In this document: positions 8,540 to 18,278 of the stretch, piece by piece
Layout of the letters: each line of letters starts with the position of its first letter
How positions within the stretch are numbered: the stretch's first letter is position 1
Assembly (NCBI RefSeq): GCF_900107705.1
Contig: NZ_FNRE01000006.1
Location: 62,001-126,000 of the forward strand
DNA from: Prevotella sp. tc2-28
Lineage (GTDB): Bacteria > Bacteroidota > Bacteroidia > Bacteroidales > Bacteroidaceae
DNA: 64,000 nucleotides
Direction of reading: 5' to 3'
Made by a program: the position numbers and the translations under genes
Notes under the pieces: model-generated
What the model was told of the DNA's origin: nothing
The model's database searches: none
The model's input: only the letters and a program-made list of their open reading frames with translations

Positions 8540-10510
8540 ATGGCAGAAGAACTGAACAACCCAAGTAACTATTCCGCGAGCAATATCCAAGTGCTCGAAG
8601 GTCTGGAAGCCGTGCGCAAGCGTCCGGCTATGTATATCGGAGACATCAGCGAGAAGGGTCTCCACCACCTCGTAAACGAGACCGTCGACAACTCTATCGA
8701 CGAAGCAATGGCAGGCTATTGCACCCACATCGAGGTAACCATCAACGAAGACAATTCAATTACCGTACAGGATAACGGTCGTGGTATTCCCGTAGACGAA
8801 CACGAGAAGATGCACAAGTCTGCATTGGAAGTCGTCATGACGGTGCTTCATGCCGGTGGTAAGTTTGACAAAGGCTCCTACAAGGTTTCCGGTGGTCTGC
8901 ACGGCGTAGGTGTCAGTTGCGTAAACGCTCTGTCTACCCACATGATGTCGCAGGTGTTCCGCAACGGTCACATCTATCAGCAGGAATACGAGAAGGGTAA
9001 GCCCCTCTACGACGTGAAGATTGTTGGCGACACCGATATCACGGGTACCCGTCAGCAGTTCTGGCCAGACGGATCTATCTTCACCACAACAGAATACAAA
9101 TACGATATCATTGCCAAGCGCATGCGTGAGTTGGCTTATCTGAATGCCGGCATCACCATTACGCTGAAAGATATGCGTCCCGACGAGGAGGGCAACTTGA
9201 AAGAAGAGGTATTCCACGCCAAGGAGGGACTGAAAGAGTTCGTGCGCTACGTAGACCGTCACCGCACCCACCTCTTCGACGACGTCATCTATTTGAAGAC
9301 TGAGAAACAGGGCGTTCCCATTGAGGTAGCCGTCATGTACAACACAGACTACTCCGAGAACATCCACTCATACGTCAACAACATCAACACCATTGAAGGT
9401 GGTACCCACCTGCAAGGCTTCCGTATGGCGCTGACACGCACACTGAAAAAATATGCCGACGAAGACCCCAATATCTCCAAGCAGATTGAGAAGGCTAAGA
9501 TAGAGCTGGCTGGTGATGACTTCCGCGAAGGTCTTACTGCCGTCATCTCCATCAAGGTGGCCGAACCTCAGTTTGAAGGTCAGACAAAGACCAAACTGGG
9601 CAACTCAGAGGTTGCTGGTGCCGTCCAGCAAGCTGTCGGTGAGGCGCTCACCAACTATCTGGAGGAGCACCCGAAGGAGGCCAAGCAGATTTGCGAGAAG
9701 GTAGTGTTGGCAGCAACAGCCCGTATTGCCGCACGTAAAGCTCGTGAGAGCGTACAACGCAAGAACCCGATGACGGGTGGTGGACTGCCGGGTAAGTTGG
9801 CAGACTGCTCAGAGAAAGATCCTAAGGTTTGTGAGATATTCCTCGTCGAGGGTGACTCGGCCGGCGGTAGCGCCAAGCAAGGTCGCGACCGTCATTTCCA
9901 GGCGATTCTTCCCTTACGTGGTAAAATTCTGAACGTTGAGAAGGTTCAGTGGCACCGCGTCTTCGAGGCTGAGTCTGTCATGAACATCATCCAGTCTATC
10001 GGCGTACGCTTCGGTGTAGATGGCGAGGGCGACCGCGAGGCCAATATCGACAAGCTGCGTTATGACAAGATTATCATCATGACCGATGCCGACGTCGATG
10101 GTTCACACATCGACACTCTCATCATGACGCTCTTCTACCGTTTCATGCCACAGGTTATCCAAGGCGGACACCTCTATATTGCCACACCACCACTGTACAA
10201 ATGCACATACAAGAAGTTCTCTGAGTACTGCTATACCGACCAGCAGCGTCAGGCCTTCATTGACAAGTATGTGGATGGTGATGAGAATGCTACAGCACTG
10301 CACACCCAACGCTACAAAGGTCTTGGTGAGATGAACCCAGAACAGTTGTGGGAGACCACCATGAACCCGGAGAATCGCCTACTGAAACAGGTTACCATCG
10401 AGAATGCCGCAGAAGCCGACGAGATTTTCTCCATGCTGATGGGTGACGATGTAGAGCCACGCAGACAGTTTATTGAGAAGAACGCCACTTACGCTAATAT
10501 CGATGCGTGA
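8540..10510 (+). CDS. gyrB: DNA gyrase subunit B
   Basis: ATPase subunit of DNA gyrase, which introduces negative supercoils. The 656 residues contain the GHKL ATPase motifs (ETVDNSIDEAMAG, DNGRGIPVD, GLHGVGVSCVNALS), the transducer domain, and the TOPRIM domain (EGDSAGGSAKQGRDR, DADVDGSHIDTLIM). The C-terminus RYKGLGEMNPEQLWETTM and PRRQFIE is typical. Length and motifs fit GyrB rather than ParE, though the two are close relatives. The last codons overlap the start of the downstream AraC-family gene by 8 bases. Confidence 0.95.
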   Translation: MAEELNNPSNYSASNIQVLEGLEAVRKRPAMYIGDISEKGLHHLVNETVDNSIDEAMAGYCTHIEVTINEDNSITVQDNGRGIPVDEHEKMHKSALEVVMTVLHAGGKFDKGSYKVSGGLHGVGVSCVNALSTHMMSQVFRNGHIYQQEYEKGKPLYDVKIVGDTDITGTRQQFWPDGSIFTTTEYKYDIIAKRMRELAYLNAGITITLKDMRPDEEGNLKEEVFHAKEGLKEFVRYVDRHRTHLFDDVIYLKTEKQGVPIEVAVMYNTDYSENIHSYVNNINTIEGGTHLQGFRMALTRTLKKYADEDPNISKQIEKAKIELAGDDFREGLTAVISIKVAEPQFEGQTKTKLGNSEVAGAVQQAVGEALTNYLEEHPKEAKQICEKVVLAATARIAARKARESVQRKNPMTGGGLPGKLADCSEKDPKVCEIFLVEGDSAGGSAKQGRDRHFQAILPLRGKILNVEKVQWHRVFEAESVMNIIQSIGVRFGVDGEGDREANIDKLRYDKIIIMTDADVDGSHIDTLIMTLFYRFMPQVIQGGHLYIATPPLYKCTYKKFSEYCYTDQQRQAFIDKYVDGDENATALHTQRYKGLGEMNPEQLWETTMNPENRLLKQVTIENAAEADEIFSMLMGDDVEPRRQFIEKNATYANIDA

Positions 10511-11366
10511 TATCTTTTTAGAAGAGGCGAAGAATTGGGGCAACGCAGATGCTTTGAGCAACTGCCTCGCACTGACAGACCAGATCAGTGACGCCCATAC
10601 CACGCAAGAGCCTACACGTCTGAATTTCATCTTGATGGCACTATGCCTTAAAGGGCAAGCGAAATACAACATCGACACCAAGGAACAGACGGTAAAGGCG
10701 GGCGACTTGTTGTTTGTCTCAGAACGCCACATCGTAGATAATTACTCGGCATCAGCAGACTTTGAATGCCTGTGCATCATGGTCAGCACCGAGTTTTATC
10801 ACGGTTTCGTTCAGAGCGTACAGAACGTCTCATCGCTTCTTCTCTTCTCTATGAACAACCCTGTTGTAGCTTTGACACCAAGCGAAGTACAAGTGTTCAG
10901 CAATTATTTCCATACCATCCGCGAGAAAATAACCAATACAGGACATCACTACCGTGAGAATCTGGTAAAAGCCTTGCTGTTAGCCATGTTCTACGACATG
11001 AGCAATGTCATCTACCGTGTAGAGCAACAAGGAAAGAAACCTCAGATGCGTGCTGACGCCTTGTTCTCCCAGTTCATCCGCTTGTTGGAACAGAACTTCC
11101 GTTCCATCAGACGCGTTAGTTGGTATGCAGAGCAATTATTCATCACCCCTAAATACCTGTCGGAAGTAGTTAAGCAGACAAGCAAACGCACGCCCAACGA
11201 ATGGATTGACAGTTACGTCATTCTGGAAGCACGCGTACTGCTGAAAACCACAACCATGAGTATTAAGGAGATTGCCGACGAACTTCACTTCCCTAGTCAG
11301 TCATTTCTAGGAAAGTACTTTAAGGAGCATGTAGGCGTCAGTCCCTCTGAATTCCGTAAGCAATAG
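10503..11366 (+). CDS. AraC-family transcriptional regulator
   Basis: 287 residues. The N-terminal half reads as a cupin-like AraC sensor domain (KGQAKYNIDTKEQTVKAGDLLFV). The C-terminal 100 residues form the two helix-turn-helix AraC domain, with WYAEQLFITPKYLSEVVKQ as the first HTH and IKEIADELHFPSQSFLGKYFKEHVGVSPSEFRK as the second. The ATG at 10503 overlaps the gyrB stop (ATGCGTGA), which suggests translational coupling. A start farther upstream inside gyrB is unlikely. The ligand and targets are unknown. It converges on the DUF3109 gene with only 15 bp between them. Confidence 0.9.
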   Translation: MRDIFLEEAKNWGNADALSNCLALTDQISDAHTTQEPTRLNFILMALCLKGQAKYNIDTKEQTVKAGDLLFVSERHIVDNYSASADFECLCIMVSTEFYHGFVQSVQNVSSLLLFSMNNPVVALTPSEVQVFSNYFHTIREKITNTGHHYRENLVKALLLAMFYDMSNVIYRVEQQGKKPQMRADALFSQFIRLLEQNFRSIRRVSWYAEQLFITPKYLSEVVKQTSKRTPNEWIDSYVILEARVLLKTTTMSIKEIADELHFPSQSFLGKYFKEHVGVSPSEFRKQ

Positions 11367-11381
11367 TTAGTCGGGGGGGAG

Positions 11382-11981
11382 CTATTGACCAGTAACCATT
11401 AGTTGTTCGGCAACATCACATAATTCCTGATACCATGCCTCACCAAAGCGACGAGTCAGGGGTTCTTTCAGAAACTGATAAACGGGAAGGTTCAATGCCT
11501 TCCCTTTTTCAATGGCATCTTTGCAAACTGACCACCGATTATAATTCAACCCTACAAGTCCGTTCCCGAAATTCTTCTCACGAATGGGATAGAGAGCACA
11601 ACTGATAGGCTTGCAGAACTGAGTCCTACCCTCACGATAGGCCTTCTCCAACGCACACAGACAATTATCACCATCATAACAAGTAAACACACAATCCTTG
11701 CCTCTGACAATACTTGTAACCAAATCACCATCCTTGTCTGTATAAGCCACACCTTGTTTGTCAATGACACTCTGTGCTGAAGCCGACAGTTGAGGCCACA
11801 CAATATCCAATGCATCCTCTATGCCTGCTATCTCATCCATTGTCACTGGTGCTCCTGCATCTCCTTCTACACAGCAGATGCCCTTGCACTTCTCATAGTC
11901 ACAACAGAACTTCTCTGTCAGGATCTCCGAAGAAATCAGCACCCCACCGACTTCCAGGATTGGCGGTATCTCGTTTACCAT
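11382..11981 (-). CDS. Cysteine-rich DUF3109 family protein
   Basis: 199 residues with conserved cysteine clusters: CCDYEKCKGICC near residues 26-37, CVFTCYDGDNCLC in the middle and CKPISCALYPIR later. The pattern is typical of DUF3109, whose members are thought to bind a metal or iron-sulfur cluster; the biochemical role is not established. The start ATG overlaps the ung stop codon (ATGGTAA), so the two genes are probably translated together. Confidence 0.8.
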   Translation of the reverse strand: MVNEIPPILEVGGVLISSEILTEKFCCDYEKCKGICCVEGDAGAPVTMDEIAGIEDALDIVWPQLSASAQSVIDKQGVAYTDKDGDLVTSIVRGKDCVFTCYDGDNCLCALEKAYREGRTQFCKPISCALYPIREKNFGNGLVGLNYNRWSVCKDAIEKGKALNLPVYQFLKEPLTRRFGEAWYQELCDVAEQLMVTGQ

Positions 11982-12640
11982 ACAATAGGTTTTATGCCGT
12001 TTTGTGTCAAATATTCATTGCAACGTGAGAACTGATGTTGTCCAAACCATCCACCTCTGTTTGCACTCAGTGGTGAAGGATGCACTGATTCCAATACCAG
12101 ATTCCTGGTCTTGTCTATCATATATGCCTTCCCACGTGCATAGCCTCCCCATAGCATATAAACCAAATGCTCCCGATGAGTAGCTAACGCTTTGATGGCA
12201 GCATCCGTAAAAGTCTGCCAACCTAAGGAGGAATGGCTATTGGCCTGATGAGCCCTTACCGTCAGCGTGGCATTGAGTAGCAACACGCCTTGTTCTGCCC
12301 ATCGCGTCAGGTTGCCAGACTGTGGAATCGGAGTGCCTATATCGTCACGTATCTCCTTGAAGATGTTTTGCAAAGATGGCGGAAACTGAACACCATCCTG
12401 TACAGAGAAGCTCAACCCGTGCGCCTGTCCTGGTTCATGATAAGGGTCTTGTCCGATGATAACCACCTTTACCTGTTCAAAAGGACAGAGATTAAAGGCA
12501 TTGAAAATCAACTTGCCTGGAGGATAACACGTTCCAGAACCATATTCCCTTCGCACAGCATCTGTCAATTGTGCAAAATAAGCCTTTTCAAACTCTGCCT
12601 GCAGATGTTCTTTCCACGTGGATTCTATCTTTACACTCAT
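11975..12640 (-). CDS. ung: Uracil-DNA glycosylase (family 1)
   Basis: Removes uracil from DNA to start base excision repair. The 221 residues contain the catalytic water-activating motif GQDPYHEPGQAHGLSFSV and the C-terminal HPSPLSANRGGWFG loop, plus LLLNATLTVR. I start at the ATG at 12640 (MSVKIESTW), because the upstream extension would cross the promoter. The next gene, encoding DUF3109, overlaps its stop by seven bases. Confidence 0.96.
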   Translation of the reverse strand: MSVKIESTWKEHLQAEFEKAYFAQLTDAVRREYGSGTCYPPGKLIFNAFNLCPFEQVKVVIIGQDPYHEPGQAHGLSFSVQDGVQFPPSLQNIFKEIRDDIGTPIPQSGNLTRWAEQGVLLLNATLTVRAHQANSHSSLGWQTFTDAAIKALATHREHLVYMLWGGYARGKAYMIDKTRNLVLESVHPSPLSANRGGWFGQHQFSRCNEYLTQNGIKPIVW

Positions 12641-12655
12641 TATCTTTGCAGTTTT

Positions 12656-12693
12656 GCTTGCAAAGATAGAAAAAAAAATGTATCTTTGCAAGC
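12656..12693. promoter_or_regulatory. Symmetric divergent promoter for ung and the Cache-SpoIIE gene
   Basis: A perfect 13-bp inverted repeat, GCTTGCAAAGATA and TATCTTTGCAAGC, flanks a 12-base A-rich spacer. Each arm contains an outward-facing TATCTTTG -7 element: 12661-12668 on minus for ung and 12681-12688 on plus for the phosphatase gene. A third TATCTTTGCA lies at 12641-12650. Confidence 0.7.
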
Positions 12694-12707
12694 AAACTAT
12701 AAAGGTT

Positions 12708-14729
12708 ATGCTTTCTATCTTCAAGAAAAAACAAAAAAGCGCCTATCCGCGCTCCTTTGCCAAGCGGCTCACATGGCGCATTATGCTCCGTATGTTGATA
12801 TTCATGGGTATTCCCACCGCCTTGGTGTTCTGGGGTTGTTACGTTTTAGTCTATGTGGGCGCCGTCGGCATCTGTAACCGTCTGGTGAGTGGTGAGCACG
12901 AGGAGATTCGTCGTATCACGTCTGACCTCTACGTAGCCTCCATCAATACCGCCCCCGTGATAGAGGACAATTTGGAGAATCCCGAGAAGATACAGGGTCT
13001 CATCGAACGCATGCTGAGGAAGAATCCCTACATGCGCAGCTGTGGCATCAGCTTTGTTGATAACTACTATCCCAAGAGGGGACGTCGGTTCTACCCCTTT
13101 GCCGTGCGTGTGGACACCACCAAGATCGAGACTTATGTGATGGACGACGCCAAGCATGACTACCTGACAGCAGCTTGGTTCAAGGAGGCGCTCAGCCGGA
13201 ACGAGGGCTACTGGGGCAAGTCCTTCATAGACAGTGTCAACCAAGGGAGGCCGCTGGTGTCGTACTATCTGCCCATCCACGACAAGCGTGACAGCACGGT
13301 GGCGATACTGCGTGCCGACCTGTCGCTCGACTGGCTGAACGACAAGATACAGTTCTATCGGTCTAAAAAGGACACATCCAGCACGAAAGGTGTAAGCGTC
13401 GAAATAGAACAAGAGAAGAAAGAAGCCTGGGACCCTGGATATGCTGCCTACTACTTCATCGTCGATACGACGGGTACGCTGCTGGTACACCCCGACCAGA
13501 CGCGAGTACTCAAGCACAACATCAAGGAGTATGTAACTAAAGACCCCAATGACGCGGTTGAAAGCCTGCTGGACCGCAATTCCGATGAGGATGAAGACCT
13601 GATGCTTGACGGTGAGCATATGCTGGTGACCTTCCAGCCAGTGAAGTACACCGACTGGTGTCTTGGTTTGGTGATTCCCGAAATCCTTGTTGAAATCATT
13701 GCCTACTTTTTCGGCGGCATCATGACGCTGATTATCCTGATAGGCATGCTGGCCGTGTACTTCTTCGGGCGTAGAGCCATCAAGAAATCCACTCTGCCGC
13801 TGAAGCAGTTAGCGGAGTCAGCCAACGAGGTGGCTAAGGGAAACTTCGCCACACCGTTACCCACGCTGACAAGCCGCGATGAGATACATATGTTACGTGA
13901 CTCGTTCGAGCAGATGGAACACTCGCTGTCCAAATATGTGGAGGAACTCAAGAACACAACGGCACAGAAAGCGTCCTTTGAGAGTGAGCTGAAGATAGCA
14001 CACAACATCCAGATGTCGATGCTGCCCAAAACATTCCCACCCTACCCCGACCGCGACGACATCGACATCTTCGGAACACTGAAGCCTGCCAAGGCTGTGG
14101 GTGGTGACCTATTCGACTTCCACATCCACAACGAGCAGCTTGTCTTCTGCATCGGCGACGTTAGCGGCAAAGGAGTTCCCGCCTCACTGTTCATGGCGGT
14201 AACGCGCTCGCTGTTCCGCAACATCACAGCACATGAGCTAAAGCCCCACCACGTTGTGAAGGCCCTCAACGAGTCGCTCTCTGAGAACAACGACCTCTAC
14301 ATGTTCGTTACGCTGTTCGTGGGTGTGCTTGACCTGCAGACCGGCCTGTTGCGCTACTGCAATGCCGGTCATGACGCACCCCTGCTCATCGGGAACAGTG
14401 TCGGCACTTTGCCCTGCGATCCGAACCTGCCCATCGGCATACAGCCCGACTGGGAGTTCACGGAACAGGAAACCCTCATTAACCAGCATACCACCATTTT
14501 CTTGTTTACCGACGGACTGAACGAGGCCGAGAACATCAGCCACGACCAGTTTGGCGACCAGCGCATCCTGAACGTTGCCGAGAGTCTGCTGGCTACGGGC
14601 AACCACCGTCCCACCACCGTGGTGAACAAGATGAACGAGGCCGTTCACGCTTTTGTAGGCAATGCCGAGCAAAGTGACGACCTCACGATGTTGGCTATAC
14701 AATATAAAAAAGAAACAACCTCTGAGTAA
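12708..14729 (+). CDS. Membrane sensor phosphatase: Cache-like domain, HAMP, SpoIIE (PP2C)
   Basis: 673 residues from the ATG at 12708. A basic N-terminus and a first membrane helix (about residues 25-47) lead into a periplasmic region with Cache-like features (STVAILRADLSL, AAYYFIVDTTGTLLVHPD). A second helix (about 328-350) is followed by a HAMP domain (LPLKQLAESANEVAKGNF), a coiled linker and a C-terminal SpoIIE/RsbU-type PP2C phosphatase. The phosphatase metal and catalytic motifs [33 protein letters not shown] and SDDLTMLAI are intact. Such proteins dephosphorylate serine/threonine on anti-sigma-factor antagonists in response to an extracellular signal. No STAS antagonist is seen nearby; the partner is unknown. 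Confidence 0.88.
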   Translation: MLSIFKKKQKSAYPRSFAKRLTWRIMLRMLIFMGIPTALVFWGCYVLVYVGAVGICNRLVSGEHEEIRRITSDLYVASINTAPVIEDNLENPEKIQGLIERMLRKNPYMRSCGISFVDNYYPKRGRRFYPFAVRVDTTKIETYVMDDAKHDYLTAAWFKEALSRNEGYWGKSFIDSVNQGRPLVSYYLPIHDKRDSTVAILRADLSLDWLNDKIQFYRSKKDTSSTKGVSVEIEQEKKEAWDPGYAAYYFIVDTTGTLLVHPDQTRVLKHNIKEYVTKDPNDAVESLLDRNSDEDEDLMLDGEHMLVTFQPVKYTDWCLGLVIPEILVEIIAYFFGGIMTLIILIGMLAVYFFGRRAIKKSTLPLKQLAESANEVAKGNFATPLPTLTSRDEIHMLRDSFEQMEHSLSKYVEELKNTTAQKASFESELKIAHNIQMSMLPKTFPPYPDRDDIDIFGTLKPAKAVGGDLFDFHIHNEQLVFCIGDVSGKGVPASLFMAVTRSLFRNITAHELKPHHVVKALNESLSENNDLYMFVTLFVGVLDLQTGLLRYCNAGHDAPLLIGNSVGTLPCDPNLPIGIQPDWEFTEQETLINQHTTIFLFTDGLNEAENISHDQFGDQRILNVAESLLATGNHRPTTVVNKMNEAVHAFVGNAEQSDDLTMLAIQYKKETTSE

Positions 14730-14750
14730 TCATCCCAGAGGCTGTTTTTA
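14713..14750. terminator. Terminator between the Cache-SpoIIE gene and gpmI
   Basis: The stem AAACA-A-CCTCTG / CAGAGG-C-TGTTT contains a single mismatch and ends in a T-run. The stop codon of the phosphatase gene lies inside the loop. The site also serves the converging gpmI gene. Confidence 0.75.
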
Positions 14751-14770
14751 CATTAATAATCTTTAGAACT

Positions 14771-16291
14771 TTAATCCTGAATCAGGTTCTCGCCCGTCAT
14801 ATCTGAAGGTTGCTCCAGTCCCATGATATGTAGAATAGAAGGAGCAACATCGGCAAGACGACCGTCCTTAACAGTAGCTGAATTGTTGTTAGTTACATAG
14901 ATGAAAGGCACGGGATTCAGCGAGTGAGCCGTGTTGGGAGTTCCATCTGGATTGATGGCATTATCGGCATTACCGTGGTCTGCAATGATGATAGCCTCAT
15001 AGTCGTTAGCCTTAGCAGCCTCGATGACCTCCTTTACGCAATTGTCTACAGCCCATACAGCCTTTGCTATGGCATTGTATACACCCGTGTGCCCTACCAT
15101 GTCACCATTGGCGAAGTTAACCACGATGAAGTCATACTCCTGAGTCTTGATGGCACCTACCAGTTTATCCTTTACCTCAAAGGCGCTCATCTCGGGTTTC
15201 AGATCGTAGGTAGCAACCTTCGGAGAGGGAACCAGAATACGATCCTCACCCTCGTATGGAGCCTCACGACCACCGTTGAAGAAGAAGGTGACGTGCGCAT
15301 ATTTTTCCGTCTCTGCAGTATGCAACTGTTTCTTACCTTGCTGCGACAGATACTCACCAAGCGTATTCTCTACGTTCTCCTTGGGGAACAGGATGTTCAC
15401 ACCTGTGAAACTGGCATCATATGGTGTCATGCAATAGTATTGCAGTCCAGGTATTGTCTTCATACCCTGCTCCGGCATATCCTGCTGAGTGAGCACAATG
15501 GTAAGTTCCTTGGCGCGATCATTACGGAAGTTGATAAAGATAACCACATCGCCCTCCTCAATGCAACCATTCACGCTACTATTATGAATAGGTTTAATGA
15601 ACTCATCGGTAACACCCTCAGCATAGCTCTCCTCTACTGCCTTTGCCATATCGGTTGCCTGCTTACCAGTGCCGTTCACGATAAGGTCGTAACCCTCCTT
15701 AACACGCTCCCAACGCTTGTCGCGGTCCATAGCATAGAAACGGCCAACGATAGAAGCTATGGCAGCATCATTCTCGGCACACACCTTGGTGACTTGCTCA
15801 ATGAATCCCTTTCCACTCTTAGGGTCGGTATCACGACCGTCCATAAAACAGTGAACAAACGTCTGGTTTTTCAAACCATAGTGCTTGCCCACCTCTATCA
15901 GTTTGAAGAGATGGTCAAGTGATGAATGCACACCTCCGTCAGAACAAAGGCCCATCAGATGCAGTTTCTTACCTTTCTCCTTGGCATAGGTATAAGCAGC
16001 CTTTACCTGTGGGTTCTCAACGATAGAACCGTCCTTACAAGCACGGTTAATCTTGACAAGGTCCTGATAAACGATACGACCAGCACCAATATTAAGGTGT
16101 CCTACCTCTGAGTTACCCATCTGTCCGTCGGGAAGACCGACATCCTCACCAGAGGCCTGAAGCTGAGAGTGAGCAGATGTAGCTGTTAACAAATCAAGGT
16201 AAGGCGTTGGGGTATTGAAAATAACATCACCCTTACCATGCTTACCGATTCCCCATCCGTCGAGAATCATCAATAATGCTTTCTTTGCCAT
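14771..16291 (-). CDS. gpmI: 2,3-bisphosphoglycerate-independent phosphoglycerate mutase
   Basis: Interconverts 3- and 2-phosphoglycerate in glycolysis, using two metal ions. The 506 residues begin [22 protein letters not shown], with the metal-binding Asp. [13 protein letters not shown] carries the phosphorylated Ser. [11 protein letters not shown] and the C-terminal [10 protein letters not shown] and IADHGNADN metal motifs are also present. Length is normal for the alkaline-phosphatase-like enzyme. A TACCTTTG element lies 50 bp upstream. Confidence 0.97.
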   Translation of the reverse strand: MAKKALLMILDGWGIGKHGKGDVIFNTPTPYLDLLTATSAHSQLQASGEDVGLPDGQMGNSEVGHLNIGAGRIVYQDLVKINRACKDGSIVENPQVKAAYTYAKEKGKKLHLMGLCSDGGVHSSLDHLFKLIEVGKHYGLKNQTFVHCFMDGRDTDPKSGKGFIEQVTKVCAENDAAIASIVGRFYAMDRDKRWERVKEGYDLIVNGTGKQATDMAKAVEESYAEGVTDEFIKPIHNSSVNGCIEEGDVVIFINFRNDRAKELTIVLTQQDMPEQGMKTIPGLQYYCMTPYDASFTGVNILFPKENVENTLGEYLSQQGKKQLHTAETEKYAHVTFFFNGGREAPYEGEDRILVPSPKVATYDLKPEMSAFEVKDKLVGAIKTQEYDFIVVNFANGDMVGHTGVYNAIAKAVWAVDNCVKEVIEAAKANDYEAIIIADHGNADNAINPDGTPNTAHSLNPVPFIYVTNNNSATVKDGRLADVAPSILHIMGLEQPSDMTGENLIQD

Positions 16292-16341
16292 AATTCTATT
16301 ACCTATTTTATATACATTCTTTATAAATATAATTGCGGGTG

Positions 16342-16349
16342 CAAAGGTA
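16342..16349 (-). promoter_or_regulatory. gpmI promoter, -7 element
   Basis: Minus-strand TACCTTTG followed by GC, in the divergent gap between gpmI and the MATE-fusion gene. Confidence 0.6.
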
Positions 16350-16444
16350 CAATTTTTTTCCTACACAACGGCACTGCAACACATAGTTTATGATAATTTT
16401 ATTAAAAAAAAGATGCAATTTGCTGTTGGGTTGTATTTTTTTCG

Positions 16445-16452
16445 TACCTTCG
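16445..16452 (+). promoter_or_regulatory. Probable promoter of the MATE-ATPase fusion, -7-like element
   Basis: TACCTTCG differs from TAnnTTTG at one base and lies 44 bp before the start codon. It is weaker than the other promoters in the window. Confidence 0.45.
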
Positions 16453-16495
16453 TGCGCAAAATTGGAATACAATACAGCAACTAAGAGAATAAGTT

Positions 16496-18271
16496 ATGGC
16501 GATAAATAACAAGAAGAGAAACTCTTTTATCGTATCAAAGGCGCTGAAAACATTTGTGATGGCTGCCGTACTTACAGCAGCTGCGTCTCAGCTAGCCCAT
16601 ACCGCTGACTCCATGATAGTCGGCCATGTAGTAGGTCAGGACGCCGTTTCCGCTATCAACCTCGTACTCCCACTAGTGGAAGTACTCAACTGCATTGGGT
16701 TCCTACTTTGTTTTGGAGCCAACGCCCTATGCGCACAAACCATCGGTAGCAACGACATGGAAAAGACGGCCCGCATCTTCACCTCCACCATTCTGACGGT
16801 CTTAACGGTGGGAGTTGCCGTTTCACTGGGCATCAGCCTGTTCAGCAGGCAGATAGTAGAACTCGTTTCCGAAGAACCCCACTTGAACAATATGGCTTAT
16901 GACTACATCCACACTTATGCCTTAGGCGGTTGGCTGCAGATGATGTCATATGGCCTCTGTCTTTTCGTCGCCACTGACGGTCGTCCGCGTATGGTAACCA
17001 TTGCCGTGATAGCGGGTGCACTCACCAACGGTCTCGTCGACATCCTGACTATCTCTGTGATTGGCATGGGGGTTGAGGGTGCAGCCCTGGGCTCACTTTC
17101 TATGTTCACCGTCAACATCATCGTTTTGCTCACCTACCTTCGCAAGCCTACTAGCTCATATCGTCTAAAGTGGCCCGGCAAGAGCCTTTTCAATATCTTC
17201 CTGTCTAATGTCAAGGAGGGTGCCCCCATCACGCTGAGCAACTCACTGATGGCCGTTACCATCATGCTCATCAATGACATTGTGCTACGGTACCTTGGCT
17301 GCGACGGTTTGTTCATCTGGTCTGTCTGCTTGCAGATGCTACTGCTCTCCTATGTGTTCATCGATGGCGTCATCGAGTCGATGTTTGCCATTGGAGGTGT
17401 ATTGATGGGGGAGCGCGACTTGCGTGGTCTTGAGATTCTTGTCAAGCAGGCCTTAGTGGTCATTGCCATGTTGGTAACCATTGTTATCATCATGATGTAC
17501 ATGCCCAACGCAGTAGGCATGCTCTTCGGTGTGACAAGTGGCAGCGAACTATCTATTGAGCTAAACCGTGTGCTACGCATCTTCGCTCTGATGTTAATTC
17601 CCTTCTCTATCACGCAGATTCTGTTGAGCACCTACCAAATTCTTGGCCACGAAAAGACCAGCGTTATCACCGCAACCGCACAAACCGCCATGCTTGTTGT
17701 TGGTGTATGGTTCGTTGCCAACCTCGAAGGTATTGAACTATGGTGGGGCTTCGTAGGTGCGTGTGCCCTCGTACTTCTTTTCCAGCTAGGCTATACCTAT
17801 GCTAGGAGTCATATGTACCATGCCCCCATCTCCCCACTGACCATGATTCCTCAGACATCAACAGGATTGACATATGACCGTTCCGTCTACTATAAACTCG
17901 ACGATGTCTACGACACACTGAACGATATTGATACCTTCCTCAAGGATGCGAAAGTCTCCTCCTCGACTCTGTTTGACCTCAACATTTGTTGTGAGGAGTT
18001 AATGACCAATATCGCCCAGCACTCGAAAGGACGCATCATTCAGCAGACATTCGACGTACACCTCCACGTCAACAATGACGGTGTCTTCGTCACGTTGAAA
18101 GATGCCGGACGTCCCTTCGACCCTGTCAAGGCTGGCAAGATGGCAGACAAGAACATAGGCACCGAGGGGCATGAGCACATGGGTCTGCGACTCATCACAC
18201 AAATCATTCCCGACATTAACTATAAGTTTATGTACGGTCAGAACACAGTGTTTATCTGGAAGAAGCCATAG
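16496..18271 (+). CDS. MATE-type efflux transporter fused to an RsbW-like ATPase domain
   Basis: 591 residues. Residues about 15-450 form a MATE/MatE transporter with roughly 12 hydrophobic helices; AHTADSMIVGHVVGQDAVSAINLVLP near the N-terminus is the standard MATE opening. After a linker, residues about 465-591 form a GHKL-type ATPase domain of the anti-sigma-kinase (HATPase_c_2) family. It has an N-box-like segment LNICCEELMTNIAQHS, a G1-like DAGRPFDP, and GHEHMGLRLITQIIPDINY near the end. No stop or frameshift separates the parts, so the fusion is real in this sequence. Transport substrate and kinase partner are unknown. It is followed by rnhB in the opposite direction with a 7-bp gap. 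Confidence 0.85.
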   Translation: MAINNKKRNSFIVSKALKTFVMAAVLTAAASQLAHTADSMIVGHVVGQDAVSAINLVLPLVEVLNCIGFLLCFGANALCAQTIGSNDMEKTARIFTSTILTVLTVGVAVSLGISLFSRQIVELVSEEPHLNNMAYDYIHTYALGGWLQMMSYGLCLFVATDGRPRMVTIAVIAGALTNGLVDILTISVIGMGVEGAALGSLSMFTVNIIVLLTYLRKPTSSYRLKWPGKSLFNIFLSNVKEGAPITLSNSLMAVTIMLINDIVLRYLGCDGLFIWSVCLQMLLLSYVFIDGVIESMFAIGGVLMGERDLRGLEILVKQALVVIAMLVTIVIIMMYMPNAVGMLFGVTSGSELSIELNRVLRIFALMLIPFSITQILLSTYQILGHEKTSVITATAQTAMLVVGVWFVANLEGIELWWGFVGACALVLLFQLGYTYARSHMYHAPISPLTMIPQTSTGLTYDRSVYYKLDDVYDTLNDIDTFLKDAKVSSSTLFDLNICCEELMTNIAQHSKGRIIQQTFDVHLHVNNDGVFVTLKDAGRPFDPVKAGKMADKNIGTEGHEHMGLRLITQIIPDINYKFMYGQNTVFIWKKP

Positions 18272-18278
18272 CAGGCGA

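Noticed and set aside
12290..12877. Plus-strand 195-codon frame across ung and the divergent promoter
   Set aside because: It is antisense to ung, runs through both promoters, and has no recognisable motifs.
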